Part shown: positions 27,712 through 36,598 of the stretch, one piece after another | How the letters are laid out: every line of letters starts with the position of its first letter | How positions within the stretch are numbered: the stretch's first letter is position 1 | DNA from: a bacterium | GTDB taxonomy: Bacteria; Myxococcota_A; Bradymonadia; Bradymonadales; Bradymonadaceae | Reading direction: 5' to 3' | NCBI GenBank assembly: GCA_030427705.1 | Contig: JAUIBR010000011.1 | Location: 62,001 to 126,000 of the forward strand | Length of the DNA stretch: 64,000 bases | Notes under the pieces: generated by a model | Databases searched by the model: none | Seen by the model: the letters and a program-made list of their open reading frames with translations, nothing else | Told to the model about the DNA's origin: nothing | Made by a program: the position numbers and the translations under genes

Positions 27712-28884
27712 ATGATTCAGCAGAGCAAAATCCAGTCAGTGCTTCCGTTCGTCGTTGCGGCGATGTTCCTGCTGGCTGGCATTTTCATTTTCGGTGGTGT
27801 CGCGCTCTATTTCTATATGGACACCGACCTGCCGCCCGACGGCGCCGTGTCTGGCGTTGTTGAGTGCGACCAACTCCATCCAAGCCCGATGGGTGAGCCG
27901 CTGTGTTTTGGTCACATTCAGATTAGCGGGATTGCGGACACGGCACGCGCTCGCTTTCGTCTTCTGGACGGGCAGGCGCTTGGCAACTCGCAAGTGCGGC
28001 TGGTCAGTGGTGACAAGTCGCAAGAGCTGACGCTGCCTGGCCACACGCACGAGCGGTGGAACGGGTGTTGGTCGGACTACAAGAAGGTCGATGACCTGTC
28101 CCAGGTTGGTCGTACGGCGAATCCAAACTGGAAGCGTTACCGTCAGTACTCGGTCGTCGTGTGGGCCCTGCGGCCCGGTGCGCCGGTCATCGTGCAGACC
28201 AACGCGTCGGGCAAAGGCGTGAAGATTTGGTGCGGCACACGCCAGATGATCGAAGCGCGGGATTTGGACAATCGCATGATGGGGCTGAAGCTCTTCAGCA
28301 TCTCCGGAGGTGCAGTGACGCTCATCGGCCTGTTCTTCCTGGCCTTTGCGTTCTGGGCGCGTCGAAAAGATGCCCAGGATAGACCCACGGAAAACGCCCC
28401 AATTCCCGAGCAGATTGCGTGGGTCGTGACCCGACGCTCGGCCAAATGGTCCGGCGAGTTCCAGGAGTTGAACTTCACTGCCGAGCGCATGTTTGCTCGC
28501 CGAAAGGAAGGGCCGGTCCGAATCGAGGCACAGGCTCCCATGAACTTCGAGGCCACATGGATTCGTCGCGACGGCACACTGGGCGAGCTGGGCGCGCAGT
28601 TGGACAAAGCCGCGGGCGTCGACATGCAAGACGGCGAGCCGTTGGGCTACCCGGGCTTGGAAGTCGCGCTAGACGAACATGCCAAGGGCATCGTGCAAGA
28701 TGACGAAATTCGCGCGAACGTGCGCCAGCTATTCACCAACGATGCCGGCTCAGCCATCGCCTCGCTCGCCGTGCGCAAGGACAAGATCATCTTCACGTTG
28801 GCGCGACCGTCGTCGGCCAATATCAGTGCTGCTACAGTTGAGACGTGGTTAAATGCCATCGTTGCTCTACGCGCTGGTCGCTAG
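27712..28884 (+). CDS. Hypothetical membrane protein with two transmembrane segments
   Basis: A 390-aa protein with transmembrane helices at about 11-35 and 198-220. The segment between them (about 40-195) should be extracytoplasmic and contains several Cys and Trp residues; the C-terminal 165 residues should be cytoplasmic. This two-helix layout resembles eukaryotic-like GIDE/E3-type membrane proteins (which have an extracytoplasmic domain between two helices), but no RING motif is present, so that is only a topology comparison. The stop TAG lies in a CTAGCC repeat. Function unknown. Confidence 0.65.
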   Translation: MIQQSKIQSVLPFVVAAMFLLAGIFIFGGVALYFYMDTDLPPDGAVSGVVECDQLHPSPMGEPLCFGHIQISGIADTARARFRLLDGQALGNSQVRLVSGDKSQELTLPGHTHERWNGCWSDYKKVDDLSQVGRTANPNWKRYRQYSVVVWALRPGAPVIVQTNASGKGVKIWCGTRQMIEARDLDNRMMGLKLFSISGGAVTLIGLFFLAFAFWARRKDAQDRPTENAPIPEQIAWVVTRRSAKWSGEFQELNFTAERMFARRKEGPVRIEAQAPMNFEATWIRRDGTLGELGAQLDKAAGVDMQDGEPLGYPGLEVALDEHAKGIVQDDEIRANVRQLFTNDAGSAIASLAVRKDKIIFTLARPSSANISAATVETWLNAIVALRAGR

Positions 28885-28945
28885 CCCCGAGCCCCCAAGC
28901 CGCTAGCCCCCAAGCCGCTAGGCCCCAAGCCGCCAAGCCGCTGCA
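28882..28945. repeat. CTAGCC / CCAAGCCG tract at stop codon
   Basis: Repeats of CTAGCCCC and CCCCAAGCCG start at the stop codon of the upstream gene and run to about 28945. The unit differs slightly from the 27672 tract but has the same CTAG core. Confidence 0.65.
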
Positions 28946-29018
28946 GCCAGAGTTTGTGGTTCCGGGCCACATGTCGATGTCCATTGCGAGCCCGTTTCCA
29001 GCGACTTATGGTCTCCCG

Positions 29019-30233
29019 ATGCAGCTTTCAAAACTCTTATTGTTATTCGTGGTCTGCGCGGTGGGAATGCCGCAGGCAGCCGTCGCACAAACCCGCACCG
29101 AGTCTTCGGGCGCTTGTGCATTTGGGGACCTCAAAGGTTGTGAATCCTATGCAGTCGAAGTTCTCAAGTACGATAACGACGCGATGAGCTCGCCGTGCAT
29201 GGCCAAGGGGTGGGGTAAGTGTGACGCTCTGATCAAAGCCAATCTGCAGAAGGCATGCAAGCAAAACGGTGGGTTGACTTGCGACCTTTTGGCCAGTGAT
29301 TACGGCACCCAACGAAAAGACGTCGTTCGTCCAAAGCTCATCGCACAATGTACGAAAGACTACTGGGGCGCCTGCTTGCGTGCAGGGGATTTAGAATTGG
29401 ACCTGAAGAAGCCTCAAGCCGCGATGCCGTTGTATCGGCGTGCATGCGATGCGGGGCTCGCCGGCGGATGCTACGAATTGGCGCGGTTGGAGAAAGGTCG
29501 TGAGCAAGCAAAACTGTTCGAAAAAGGGTGCGAGCTTGGGGAGCCACTAGCCTGCGAGCCGGTGATAAAGGCACGCTGCAAATCAGAGGGCAGCAAAGCC
29601 TGCAAGTCGTGGCGGCAAAAGGAGACCCAGGCGTTTGGTAGCTCGTGTCAGTTAGGCAACAAAAAGAACTGCATCGAGGCGTCTGTCCGCTACTACCAGG
29701 GCAAACTCGTCAAAAAGGATGTTCAGAAGGAACTCAAACACCGCACCAACGGCTGTTACTTGGGCGACGGCGGCTCTTGCACGGAAGCCGGTTTGATCCA
29801 TAAGGCCAAGTATCCAGATATCGCGCGTGGATTCCTGAATCGCGGATGTGTCCAGGGCGACAGTTTGGGGTGTTTTGAATACGCGGTCTTGGTTTCTGGA
29901 TCCAACAAGACAAAGAGGCTGACGAAGGAAGGTTTCAAGTACATGCAGAAAGCCTGTGACATGAATCTGCCCAGCGCGTGTATGACCCTTGCAGGGCAGA
30001 ACTGCCTAATGGGCTCAACGTGTACCTCGAAGGAGCTCACATGGGCGCTGAAGGCGGTCGCGTTGACCGAAGACAAGAAGGCCTTGTCGGTCGTGCTGTA
30101 CGGCGCCGCTGAGACTGCCTGCAAAGTCGGAGATAACTCCGCAAAGGCATTGTGGCAGCGCGCGTGCAAGCTGGAAGTGAAGGACGCGTGCAACCGAAAG
30201 TGTTCCAACAGGAAGCCTACCCCTAGCCGCTAG
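29019..30233 (+). CDS. Secreted Sel1-like Cys-rich repeat protein
   Basis: 404 aa from ATG 29019, which begins a good signal peptide ending 'AAVAQ' (residue ~24); the frame is open farther upstream but runs through repeat DNA. Many Sel1-like units with paired Cys are visible ('YRRACDAGLAGGCYELARL', 'LFEKGCELGEPLACEPV', 'MQKACDMNLPSACMTLAG'). This is the pattern of secreted Helicobacter-type cysteine-rich Sel1 proteins, where repeats form disulfide-stabilised helix pairs. Probably a periplasmic or surface protein-interaction scaffold. The stop is again inside a CTAGCC tract. Confidence 0.75.
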   Translation: MQLSKLLLLFVVCAVGMPQAAVAQTRTESSGACAFGDLKGCESYAVEVLKYDNDAMSSPCMAKGWGKCDALIKANLQKACKQNGGLTCDLLASDYGTQRKDVVRPKLIAQCTKDYWGACLRAGDLELDLKKPQAAMPLYRRACDAGLAGGCYELARLEKGREQAKLFEKGCELGEPLACEPVIKARCKSEGSKACKSWRQKETQAFGSSCQLGNKKNCIEASVRYYQGKLVKKDVQKELKHRTNGCYLGDGGSCTEAGLIHKAKYPDIARGFLNRGCVQGDSLGCFEYAVLVSGSNKTKRLTKEGFKYMQKACDMNLPSACMTLAGQNCLMGSTCTSKELTWALKAVALTEDKKALSVVLYGAAETACKVGDNSAKALWQRACKLEVKDACNRKCSNRKPTPSR

Positions 30234-30265
30234 CCCCCGAGCCCCTAGCCGCTAGCCCCCTAGCC
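30222..30265. repeat. CTAGCC tract at stop codon
   Basis: Four to five CTAGCCGCTAGCCCC-like units overlap the stop codon at 30231-30233 and extend to 30265. The remaining 180 bp to the next gene is AT-richer and probably carries its promoter. Confidence 0.65.
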
Positions 30266-30449
30266 AAAGGCGCAGAAACTACGCCCAGGTCACAGAATTC
30301 GCATTATTTTCGCTGCTGCGCTCGCTTAGATCGCCAAAGCCCGCATAAATACAGGGAATTTCTACGCTCAGGCTGGCATGCCATTTGCCATTAGTTGAAC
30401 CGTTAAGGCCGCGCTGTGGCCAGATTGTTCAACGAAGGGAGCACGCCCA

Positions 30450-31760
30450 ATGAAGAAACTGATTTTTGTGACACTACTTTTGGCACTTGGCTGCGGAGAT
30501 ACAAAGGACTCCGGTAACGGCAATAATGTTGACGAACAGCCACAAGGGCGTGACCCCGACACTACCGAGTGCTTCTCGAACCTGACCGGGCTCAACACGC
30601 GCGAGAAGGGCTACAACCAGGTGGTGTTCTTCAACACGACCGACACCATTCTGAAGCTGGATGCGGGCGATAGAGAGGTCCGGCTCGAGCCGTTTGTCCC
30701 GTCTGAGCAGATCTTCGTGAACGGCCTGCACCTTGGCGACATTGAGTCGGGCGACCTTAAGGGCGCGATTGACTGGGACGTGAATGCGGAGTTCGGACAA
30801 ACCATCTGGCTAACCCAGGGCGAAGACAACTGCATCGACGCTGCGCGCGCCGTGAAGCGTGAAGATACCAAGGCCATCGCCGTCGCAAACCTCGCCTACC
30901 CAAACATCGAAGTCAGCGACTCTGACGATTGGCAAGTGGTCGCCGAAGGCGAGACCAGCGAGCCGTTCGACGAGTCTTCGGAAGAGTTCTACCTGCGGCT
31001 ACCAAACGGGGAAACGCACCTCACGTTCACGCAGCAGGTGGTCAAACCAACGGTCGCTTACGCGCTGTTTGGTGAGTCGATTGGCTACTACCTGATGACC
31101 GAAGATGGCCAGATTCTGCGAGCGGACCGGACGTTCCGCCTGCGCAGCCTTGTCGTGGGTGCGGAGTCGGACTTCTCGGTCTGCAGCGAGGATTGCGCGC
31201 AGGTCGCATCCGATTGGGGCGAGGTCTCGACGTTTGACCTGACGCTCTCGCCGGTGTTGGAGATTGGATTGGTCGCGCCGGATGGAACGGTTGTGGAGCC
31301 GCTGCTTGACCGTTCATCGCACGTTTCGGGTCACTTCGAGACCGAGCTTGATATCTATGTGTTCTCGACAAATGACGGTCCATCGTTTGTGACGGTCCCG
31401 ACGCTCGAGCCGACCGCCGAAGAGGTCAGCATCATCAACCTCACACGTGACCCCGTCACGGTCACTCGCCTGTCCGGCGACGAACCGGAGGTCTTCGACC
31501 TGGCGCCCGGTGAGCGCGTGATGTTGGATCCAGCAGACTCATTCTCGGTCGGTGATTACACCTACGACACCGACCCAAATGAGCCACAGTCGCTGGCTGT
31601 GTTTCGGACGCCAGTCGACGGAGCCACGGTCATCGGTTTCCTGAACGACGACCACATCGTTTGGAATGGCGCACGCGCCATCGGCGAAGTCTGCAACGTG
31701 TTGGACCCCTGCAATGCAGAGGGCCAATGCTACATGGGTACGTGTCGACCGATTGAGTGA
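30450..31760 (+). CDS. Hypothetical lipoprotein
   Basis: A 436-aa predicted lipoprotein: lipobox 'LALGC' at residue ~15, then a Gly/Asn linker. The rest looks like beta-sandwich domains, with two similar stretches ('VVFFNTTDTILKLDAGD', 'VSIINLTRDPVTVTRLSGD') that suggest a duplicated domain. Cys residues cluster at the C-terminus ('CNVLDPCNAEGQCYMGTC'), an EGF-like or DUF4215-like ending. The ATG at 30450 follows AAGGGAGC. Function unknown. Confidence 0.75.
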   Translation: MKKLIFVTLLLALGCGDTKDSGNGNNVDEQPQGRDPDTTECFSNLTGLNTREKGYNQVVFFNTTDTILKLDAGDREVRLEPFVPSEQIFVNGLHLGDIESGDLKGAIDWDVNAEFGQTIWLTQGEDNCIDAARAVKREDTKAIAVANLAYPNIEVSDSDDWQVVAEGETSEPFDESSEEFYLRLPNGETHLTFTQQVVKPTVAYALFGESIGYYLMTEDGQILRADRTFRLRSLVVGAESDFSVCSEDCAQVASDWGEVSTFDLTLSPVLEIGLVAPDGTVVEPLLDRSSHVSGHFETELDIYVFSTNDGPSFVTVPTLEPTAEEVSIINLTRDPVTVTRLSGDEPEVFDLAPGERVMLDPADSFSVGDYTYDTDPNEPQSLAVFRTPVDGATVIGFLNDDHIVWNGARAIGEVCNVLDPCNAEGQCYMGTCRPIE

Positions 31761-31810
31761 TATGGCAACACGCGGTACATTGCGCAGACCTAAAACGACT
31801 CAGGTTTTTG

Positions 31811-33295
31811 ATGCGTAAATTAACTCAGTTCGCTGTCGTGCTCGCGGTGTTGGCAGGTTTCGCATGTGGCGACGACGATGCCAAACTTGGTGGTGAAAAC
31901 AACACCAAGAACATCAATAACGCTAACAACGTTAACAACGTTAATAACGGTGAAAACCGGGCTCCATCGATTGGCTCGGTCACGGTGGCACCAGCGTCGC
32001 CCAAAACCGATGAAGACGTGACTGCCGCTGCGAACGACGTCACGGACGCGGACGGCGACTCGGTCGAGCTGCGCTACGAGTGGTCCGTCAATGGAAGTGT
32101 GGTCGGGACGGAAGCGACGCTGTCGGCAGACAACTACGTGGCCGGTGATACAGTGCTGGCTCGCATCACGCCTTTTGATGGCATCGTTGAAGGCGCATCG
32201 GCCTCGGCGACGGTGGTTGTTCAGAACAGCCGCCCGGTCATCAATGGGGCGACTATCACCCCCAGCCAACCATCCGCCGCAGACCAGTTGAGCGTCAATA
32301 TTGATGCGGATGACGCCGATGGGGACGAGTTGACCTATACCTATGTTTGGAAGGTCGACGGTGTCGAGGCGTCCACCTCCGCGACGTTCGACCCCGTCTT
32401 GCCGTCCGGCGCGATCACTGTGACCGTTGTCGCTTCCGATGGGATGCAGAGCTCGGACCCGTTCGAGACCGAGGCGATCGACGTCGTGAACTTTGCGCCA
32501 CCTGTCCCAGGTGCGCCGACATTGGATGGGGATGCTGTCTGGATTCCAACCAGCATGACATGCACGGTGCCTGCCGTGGTCGATCCTGAAGGCGAGTCGG
32601 TGACTTACGAAGTGCGCTGGCTGAAGGATGGGATGGAGGTGAGCGTGGTTGATGCGCCAGGTGGGGTCGGCGTGCTCGACGTCACAGAAACCGGAGGCGT
32701 TTTCAGCTGCGAGGGGCGTGCGACGGATGCCTCGGGTTTCGTTTCCGAGTGGTCGGCACCAAGCACCAGTGTGGACCAGAATTGCGTCGAGGGCACGTTG
32801 ACCTTGCCTGCTCGTGATTCAGTATCCATCGCCTCGAACGACATGACCTGGACCGACGAACTTCTACGTGCCTACGAGCTGCCGGGCGGCCAAAACACGG
32901 ATATCGTCGGGTGGGTAGGCTTCTCGCTGAATGACGGCCCAGCCATCCGCGGAATCGTCTCCGCACGGCTCGAACTCTATGCGGTTTCGGTCTATCGGTC
33001 TGCGCAAATTGCGGTCATTCAATCGTCGTCGGAGTTGATTTCGCAATCCCCAACCAACATCAATCTGCCACGTGGTGCAGAGATCGCAGGTGCTCGTTCG
33101 CTGTCCGAAAACGCGTGGGCCATGTTCGACCTGGACATGGCGGCTTGGACCGAGCAGCCGACCGCGTCAGAGCCGAACTTCGTCGTTGGCGTCGACAACC
33201 TGCAGACCGCTTACTCGTTCGTGTATTTCAGTTCAGTGCAAAATACTGGCATGAATACGCCGCAGATTGTGCTGACGGTTTGTGAGTCGCCGTAG
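31811..33295 (+). CDS. Lipoprotein with PKD/Ig-like repeats
   Basis: 494 aa from ATG 31811; lipobox 'AGFAC' at residue ~19. An Asn-rich linker follows at about 30-52, then three Ig/PKD-like domains (about 55-305). Each carries the '(D)ADGD.(V/L).Y.W.V(D/N)G' pattern typical of cadherin/PKD-type surface proteins. The C-terminal 170 residues form a DNRLRE- or carbohydrate-binding-like beta domain. It should be an exposed binding protein. It lies 50 nt downstream of the preceding lipoprotein and may be co-transcribed with it. Confidence 0.8.
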   Translation: MRKLTQFAVVLAVLAGFACGDDDAKLGGENNTKNINNANNVNNVNNGENRAPSIGSVTVAPASPKTDEDVTAAANDVTDADGDSVELRYEWSVNGSVVGTEATLSADNYVAGDTVLARITPFDGIVEGASASATVVVQNSRPVINGATITPSQPSAADQLSVNIDADDADGDELTYTYVWKVDGVEASTSATFDPVLPSGAITVTVVASDGMQSSDPFETEAIDVVNFAPPVPGAPTLDGDAVWIPTSMTCTVPAVVDPEGESVTYEVRWLKDGMEVSVVDAPGGVGVLDVTETGGVFSCEGRATDASGFVSEWSAPSTSVDQNCVEGTLTLPARDSVSIASNDMTWTDELLRAYELPGGQNTDIVGWVGFSLNDGPAIRGIVSARLELYAVSVYRSAQIAVIQSSSELISQSPTNINLPRGAEIAGARSLSENAWAMFDLDMAAWTEQPTASEPNFVVGVDNLQTAYSFVYFSSVQNTGMNTPQIVLTVCESP

Positions 33296-33368
33296 AAAGC
33301 CCTGAATCATCATCAAAGCTAAGACACGTGTGTTCACAAATGTATGGACATGCGAGTTGGTCGTGCAT

Positions 33369-33376
33369 ACAATTGT
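33369..33376. promoter_or_regulatory. Palindrome upstream of the RHH-peptidase gene
   Basis: ACAATTGT is an 8-bp perfect palindrome in the 170-bp gap before the RHH-peptidase gene, flanked by CAT and ATG. Ribbon-helix-helix proteins often bind such sites in their own promoters; the assignment is a guess from position. Confidence 0.25.
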
Positions 33377-33465
33377 GATGACACTAGTTTGGGGGCTTGA
33401 GGACTTGCCGCTGTATCGGATCATAACAGGGTTTGACGCCGATGAGGCGCGACAGAAGATGTACT

Positions 33466-34614
33466 ATGAACGACTTTGATTATCTGGAGTGGAGTCGCTC
33501 TACTTCTCCAGACCAGGAAGAGTGGAAGTCGGCCGTTGAGGCTCGCCGCGAGCGGATGAAAGCGGCTGCGCAGCCCAAGCAGAAGCTGTCGATTCGGCTG
33601 GATTCCGATGTTGTAGATGCCTTCAAGCAGCTGGCGGGCGACGGTAGCTATCAAGCATTGATAAACCGCGCACTTCACGAGTGGCTTGTTCAGGGGTCGA
33701 TGGAACGTGTCTTACAACGCTACGCTTCGTCGGTGGCTCGTGGGGCGCAGGTTGCAGGTGAACTGTCGGGTGCGTTTCGAGCGCATCAGAAGGTCATGGC
33801 AGCTTCCCCATTCAACATCGCGCCAGAGCGGCAGGGCGAGCTTCACGAACTTCGAAAGCAGCTAGGACTCACGCTGGAATTTGATGACCAACGTAGTATT
33901 CGGGTGGACATCGAGGCCGCCGAGATTCGCGTCGGAATGCTCGCCGTTCAGCGGATCTGGGGGCACTGCGTTGGACTGTGGCGAATTGCCGAGGCGTTGA
34001 AGTCGGTGCCGATGGGAGCACCGCTCCCCTTGGAAGACGCTGGGGTGAAAGCGGGATTGGCGGCCCTTGAATGGGGAATGGGACTCTCGGATGACTCGTC
34101 CGCCTTGCCGATTCCTGTGGCGGAAACCGATGAGTTTGAGGTCTTCCTGGTTGCCCTTGGCTGGATTCTACTGCACGAGGTTGCGCATGTCAGACTCGAA
34201 CACCAGCCCATCGCCAGCACCACCGATAGTATCAAGGAAGAGCAAGAGGCCGACCGCTGGGCGACTGAATGGGTGCTTTCAGATTGGCGTGACTATAGTG
34301 ACGAACAACGGGTGTTCACGAAGCGAAGTATCGGCGTTGTCATTGCCCATACGTACATAGCCCATATCGAGCAGTTCGCGGCGAGTTTTGGGCCACGTAC
34401 CCATCCGCCTGCGTTCGAACGATTGATGAATCTCGCACAGCCTTGGTTGGATGACCGTGACGGCGCAGGCGAACACGCCGAACCTGCGTTGTATTACGCA
34501 ATCGCGGCGACTGTACTGCTTCTGGAACGCACTCACTCGGATTGGCCCAGAACCCAGCAGTTTGATTCGGCCGTGGACTGTCTAATCACGCTTTCGCAAC
34601 ACGTTCCCAGGTGA
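33466..34614 (+). CDS. BrnA-like RHH domain fused to Lit-like zinc metallopeptidase
   Basis: 382 aa from ATG 33466 (in-frame starts also at 33433 and 33442). Residues of about 38-75 ('KLSIRLDSDVVDAFKQLAG', 'SYQALINRALHEWL') match the DNA-binding core of BrnA-type antitoxins. The C-terminal part has a zinc-peptidase motif 'HEVAH' at about 237-241, followed by 'EEQEADRWATEWVL', whose Glu is the likely third zinc ligand. The order and spacing recall the phage-exclusion protease Lit (peptidase U49); an ImmA/IrrE-type peptidase is the alternative. No BrnT gene lies beside it. A single protein thus joins an antitoxin-like DNA binder with a possible suicide protease. It opens a defence-rich stretch. 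Confidence 0.7.
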   Translation: MNDFDYLEWSRSTSPDQEEWKSAVEARRERMKAAAQPKQKLSIRLDSDVVDAFKQLAGDGSYQALINRALHEWLVQGSMERVLQRYASSVARGAQVAGELSGAFRAHQKVMAASPFNIAPERQGELHELRKQLGLTLEFDDQRSIRVDIEAAEIRVGMLAVQRIWGHCVGLWRIAEALKSVPMGAPLPLEDAGVKAGLAALEWGMGLSDDSSALPIPVAETDEFEVFLVALGWILLHEVAHVRLEHQPIASTTDSIKEEQEADRWATEWVLSDWRDYSDEQRVFTKRSIGVVIAHTYIAHIEQFAASFGPRTHPPAFERLMNLAQPWLDDRDGAGEHAEPALYYAIAATVLLLERTHSDWPRTQQFDSAVDCLITLSQHVPR

Positions 34615-34699
34615 CCTGGGGTGTGGCCAGAAACTGTCGAATTCAGTCGACGAAATCGTTAGCCTCGCGGAAACCGATTCGGGTCGCTAGACTAGGGTC

Positions 34700-35362
34700 A
34701 TGAATGAATCTGAACTGGTTACCGGACCGGAACCTACGCCGCGCAAGTCGTCCAAGCTTTTCCTCGCGTTCACGGGCACGATAATCTTGGTCCTGGTGGC
34801 GTTTATCCTGGCACCAACGCCAACCTGTACGCCAACGGCCCTTGAGAAGCTTCTGGGCGTACCGCTTCCAGCGAAGTGTGAACGACTCTGCTGCATCGGA
34901 TGTTATGAGCGGGATATTGTGTGGAACGTTGGCGAAACGGCCTGCAAAGGCACAGCGGATTGCCTGCAAAAGGCGGAAGCCGACTACACGTTGGCCTTGA
35001 AGTACAAGGCTGACCCCGACCAAACGCCCAAGCACAAGTTCACGACCTTCTACCACTTCTCGCGCGCCGAGCAGTACTTGCGGCAGTCAGGCGTGAAAGA
35101 GCAACCACCGCTATTTGTTGGACTCGACTCCGACCGGTCAGCGGTGAAGGGTGAGCTGGAAACGTTCTTCCATCAGAAACGTGTGGAGTACCACAACGCC
35201 GGCAAGCGCAAGCTCTACCCCAAAATGGTCGCTATCCTGGGCGAGGTCACCTCGGTCTTTTATCATCCGGGAGCGCGCGAGCATCAATGGGCGATGCAGA
35301 TGGAGCATCGCCTCAAAGATGAAGGAACCTTCCCAGGCGTGGTTCCCAAAGCTGTCGAATGA
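34700..35362 (+). CDS. Membrane-anchored protein of a three-member local family
   Basis: A 220-aa protein with one transmembrane segment at about 20-40. The domain that follows shares motifs with the gene at 9870: 'ADC..KAE..Y', 'FYHFSRAEQYLR', 'KR..Y..MV' and 'REHQWAMQMEHRLKDEG'. The helical domain should be extracytoplasmic. Its last three codons and stop are the left arm of a 19-bp palindrome, which may serve as terminator or as operator of the next gene. Function unknown. Confidence 0.65.
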   Translation: MNESELVTGPEPTPRKSSKLFLAFTGTIILVLVAFILAPTPTCTPTALEKLLGVPLPAKCERLCCIGCYERDIVWNVGETACKGTADCLQKAEADYTLALKYKADPDQTPKHKFTTFYHFSRAEQYLRQSGVKEQPPLFVGLDSDRSAVKGELETFFHQKRVEYHNAGKRKLYPKMVAILGEVTSVFYHPGAREHQWAMQMEHRLKDEGTFPGVVPKAVE

Positions 35363-35399
35363 ACTCGACACTTCATGATGTGTCGAGTTCATTCGACAG
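35352..35399. promoter_or_regulatory. 19-bp perfect inverted repeat
   Basis: CTGTCGAATGAACTCGACA (35352-35370) is the exact reverse complement of 35381-35399, with a 10-bp spacer. The left arm overlaps the end of the upstream coding region. No T-run follows, so a simple terminator is less likely than an operator or cruciform. It contains the 8-mer TGTCGAGT also found in the next palindrome. Confidence 0.75.
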
Positions 35400-35406
35400 T
35401 ATTGAA

Positions 35407-35428
35407 ATTGTCGAGTAGACTCGACAAT
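35407..35428. promoter_or_regulatory. 10-bp perfect palindrome abutting a start codon
   Basis: ATTGTCGAGT-AG-ACTCGACAAT ends one base before the ATG at 35429. It leaves no room for a Shine-Dalgarno sequence, so the mRNA may be leaderless or the palindrome itself folds at the start. It repeats the TGTCGAGT/ACTCGACA half-sites of 35352-35399. Confidence 0.7.
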
Positions 35429-36598
35429 ATGCTAGAACACGACCAAATCCTCGACATCTCGGACCTGTGGTCTCAGCGCAACGAAGACTTGAGCGGCTTT
35501 GTTCAGCGCCGAGTCACGTTACCCAAAGAGTTGCAGTCGAACGTCTGCTTGGCGATCCAAGGCGTCAGGAGGTGCGGAAAGTCCACATTGATGCACCAGC
35601 TGATTCAGCAATATCGGCTGGAACCCAACCGCTGCGCGTTCTTGAATTTCGAAGATCCGCGCCTGGTAAATCACCTCAACACAGAACTGCTGACGTCCTT
35701 TGTTGACGCGTTTCGTGCCCGCCATCGGCGGGTAAAACGACTGTACTTCTTCTTGGACGAAATCCAATTGGTCCCGCAGTGGGAGAAGTGGATGCGGATG
35801 CAGCTGGATACCCCGAATGACAACTACTTCATTGTGACCGGGTCCAATGCGTCGATGCTTTCTGGTGAGCTATCCTCGGCGCTGACCGGACGTCATCTGA
35901 AGGTCGAGCTGATGCCGTTTTCATTTGCCGAGGCGAATGACCGCCAGTCGACCTCGCTGGAAGACTACCTTCGGTTCGGCGGCTTTCCGGACCCATCCGT
36001 CAGTCCCGATGGAGACCTGCTGCTCCAGCAGTACTTTTTGGACATCGTCGAGCGTGATGTGAGGGAGCGCGTCGGCGCAACGTCCGCGATTGCGGTGCGC
36101 CAAGTGGCACAAATGGTCTACGAGTCCGCCGGTTCAGAACTCAGCCTGCGACGCATCGCGGGTGCTGTGGGTTTGGCCGTAGAAACCGCTCAGTCCTATG
36201 TCGAGGGATGCAAATCCGCGTACCTGTTTTTTGAATGCCCATACTTTGCATTCAACGAACGAAAGCGCGCCTCACGAAACAAGAAATACTATCCGGTCGA
36301 CACGGCACTTCGGCGAGTGAATGTTACCCCGACCGGCGCAGATCTAGGCAAGGCATTGGAGTGCGCGGTGTTCCTCGCCCTTCGTCAGCGGCACAACGAG
36401 GTCTACTATTGGCGAGGCAAGGGGGAGGTCGATTTTGTTGTCAGGGAAGGCAATCGAGTCTTCCCATTTCAGGTCACCTGGCACGAGCCCACGGAGCGGC
36501 ATCATGATGCGCTCGATGAGTTCTATGAGGCGTTCCCCACCTCGGAAGAGGCGACATTTGTTACTGTCGATACGTTCAACGAGATCTTGAATCTGTGA
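35429..36598 (+). CDS. AAA-type ATPase with DUF4143 domain
   Basis: 389 aa. The AAA_14 domain has Walker A 'GVRRCGKST' near residue 50, Walker B 'LYFFLDEIQ' near residue 110 and 'VTGSNASML' as the sensor. The DUF4143 domain follows (about 180-380), with winged-helix-like 'SLRRIAGAVGLAVETAQSY'. Its end, 'GKALECAVFLALRQR...GEVDFVVREG...QVTW', resembles a PD-(D/E)xK nuclease fold as in other DUF4143 proteins. The role of this widespread family is not settled; defence and mobile-element links are often suggested. Its start is directly preceded by two palindromes. The 3' end overlaps the convergent kinase gene by 23 nt. Confidence 0.85.
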   Translation: MLEHDQILDISDLWSQRNEDLSGFVQRRVTLPKELQSNVCLAIQGVRRCGKSTLMHQLIQQYRLEPNRCAFLNFEDPRLVNHLNTELLTSFVDAFRARHRRVKRLYFFLDEIQLVPQWEKWMRMQLDTPNDNYFIVTGSNASMLSGELSSALTGRHLKVELMPFSFAEANDRQSTSLEDYLRFGGFPDPSVSPDGDLLLQQYFLDIVERDVRERVGATSAIAVRQVAQMVYESAGSELSLRRIAGAVGLAVETAQSYVEGCKSAYLFFECPYFAFNERKRASRNKKYYPVDTALRRVNVTPTGADLGKALECAVFLALRQRHNEVYYWRGKGEVDFVVREGNRVFPFQVTWHEPTERHHDALDEFYEAFPTSEEATFVTVDTFNEILNL

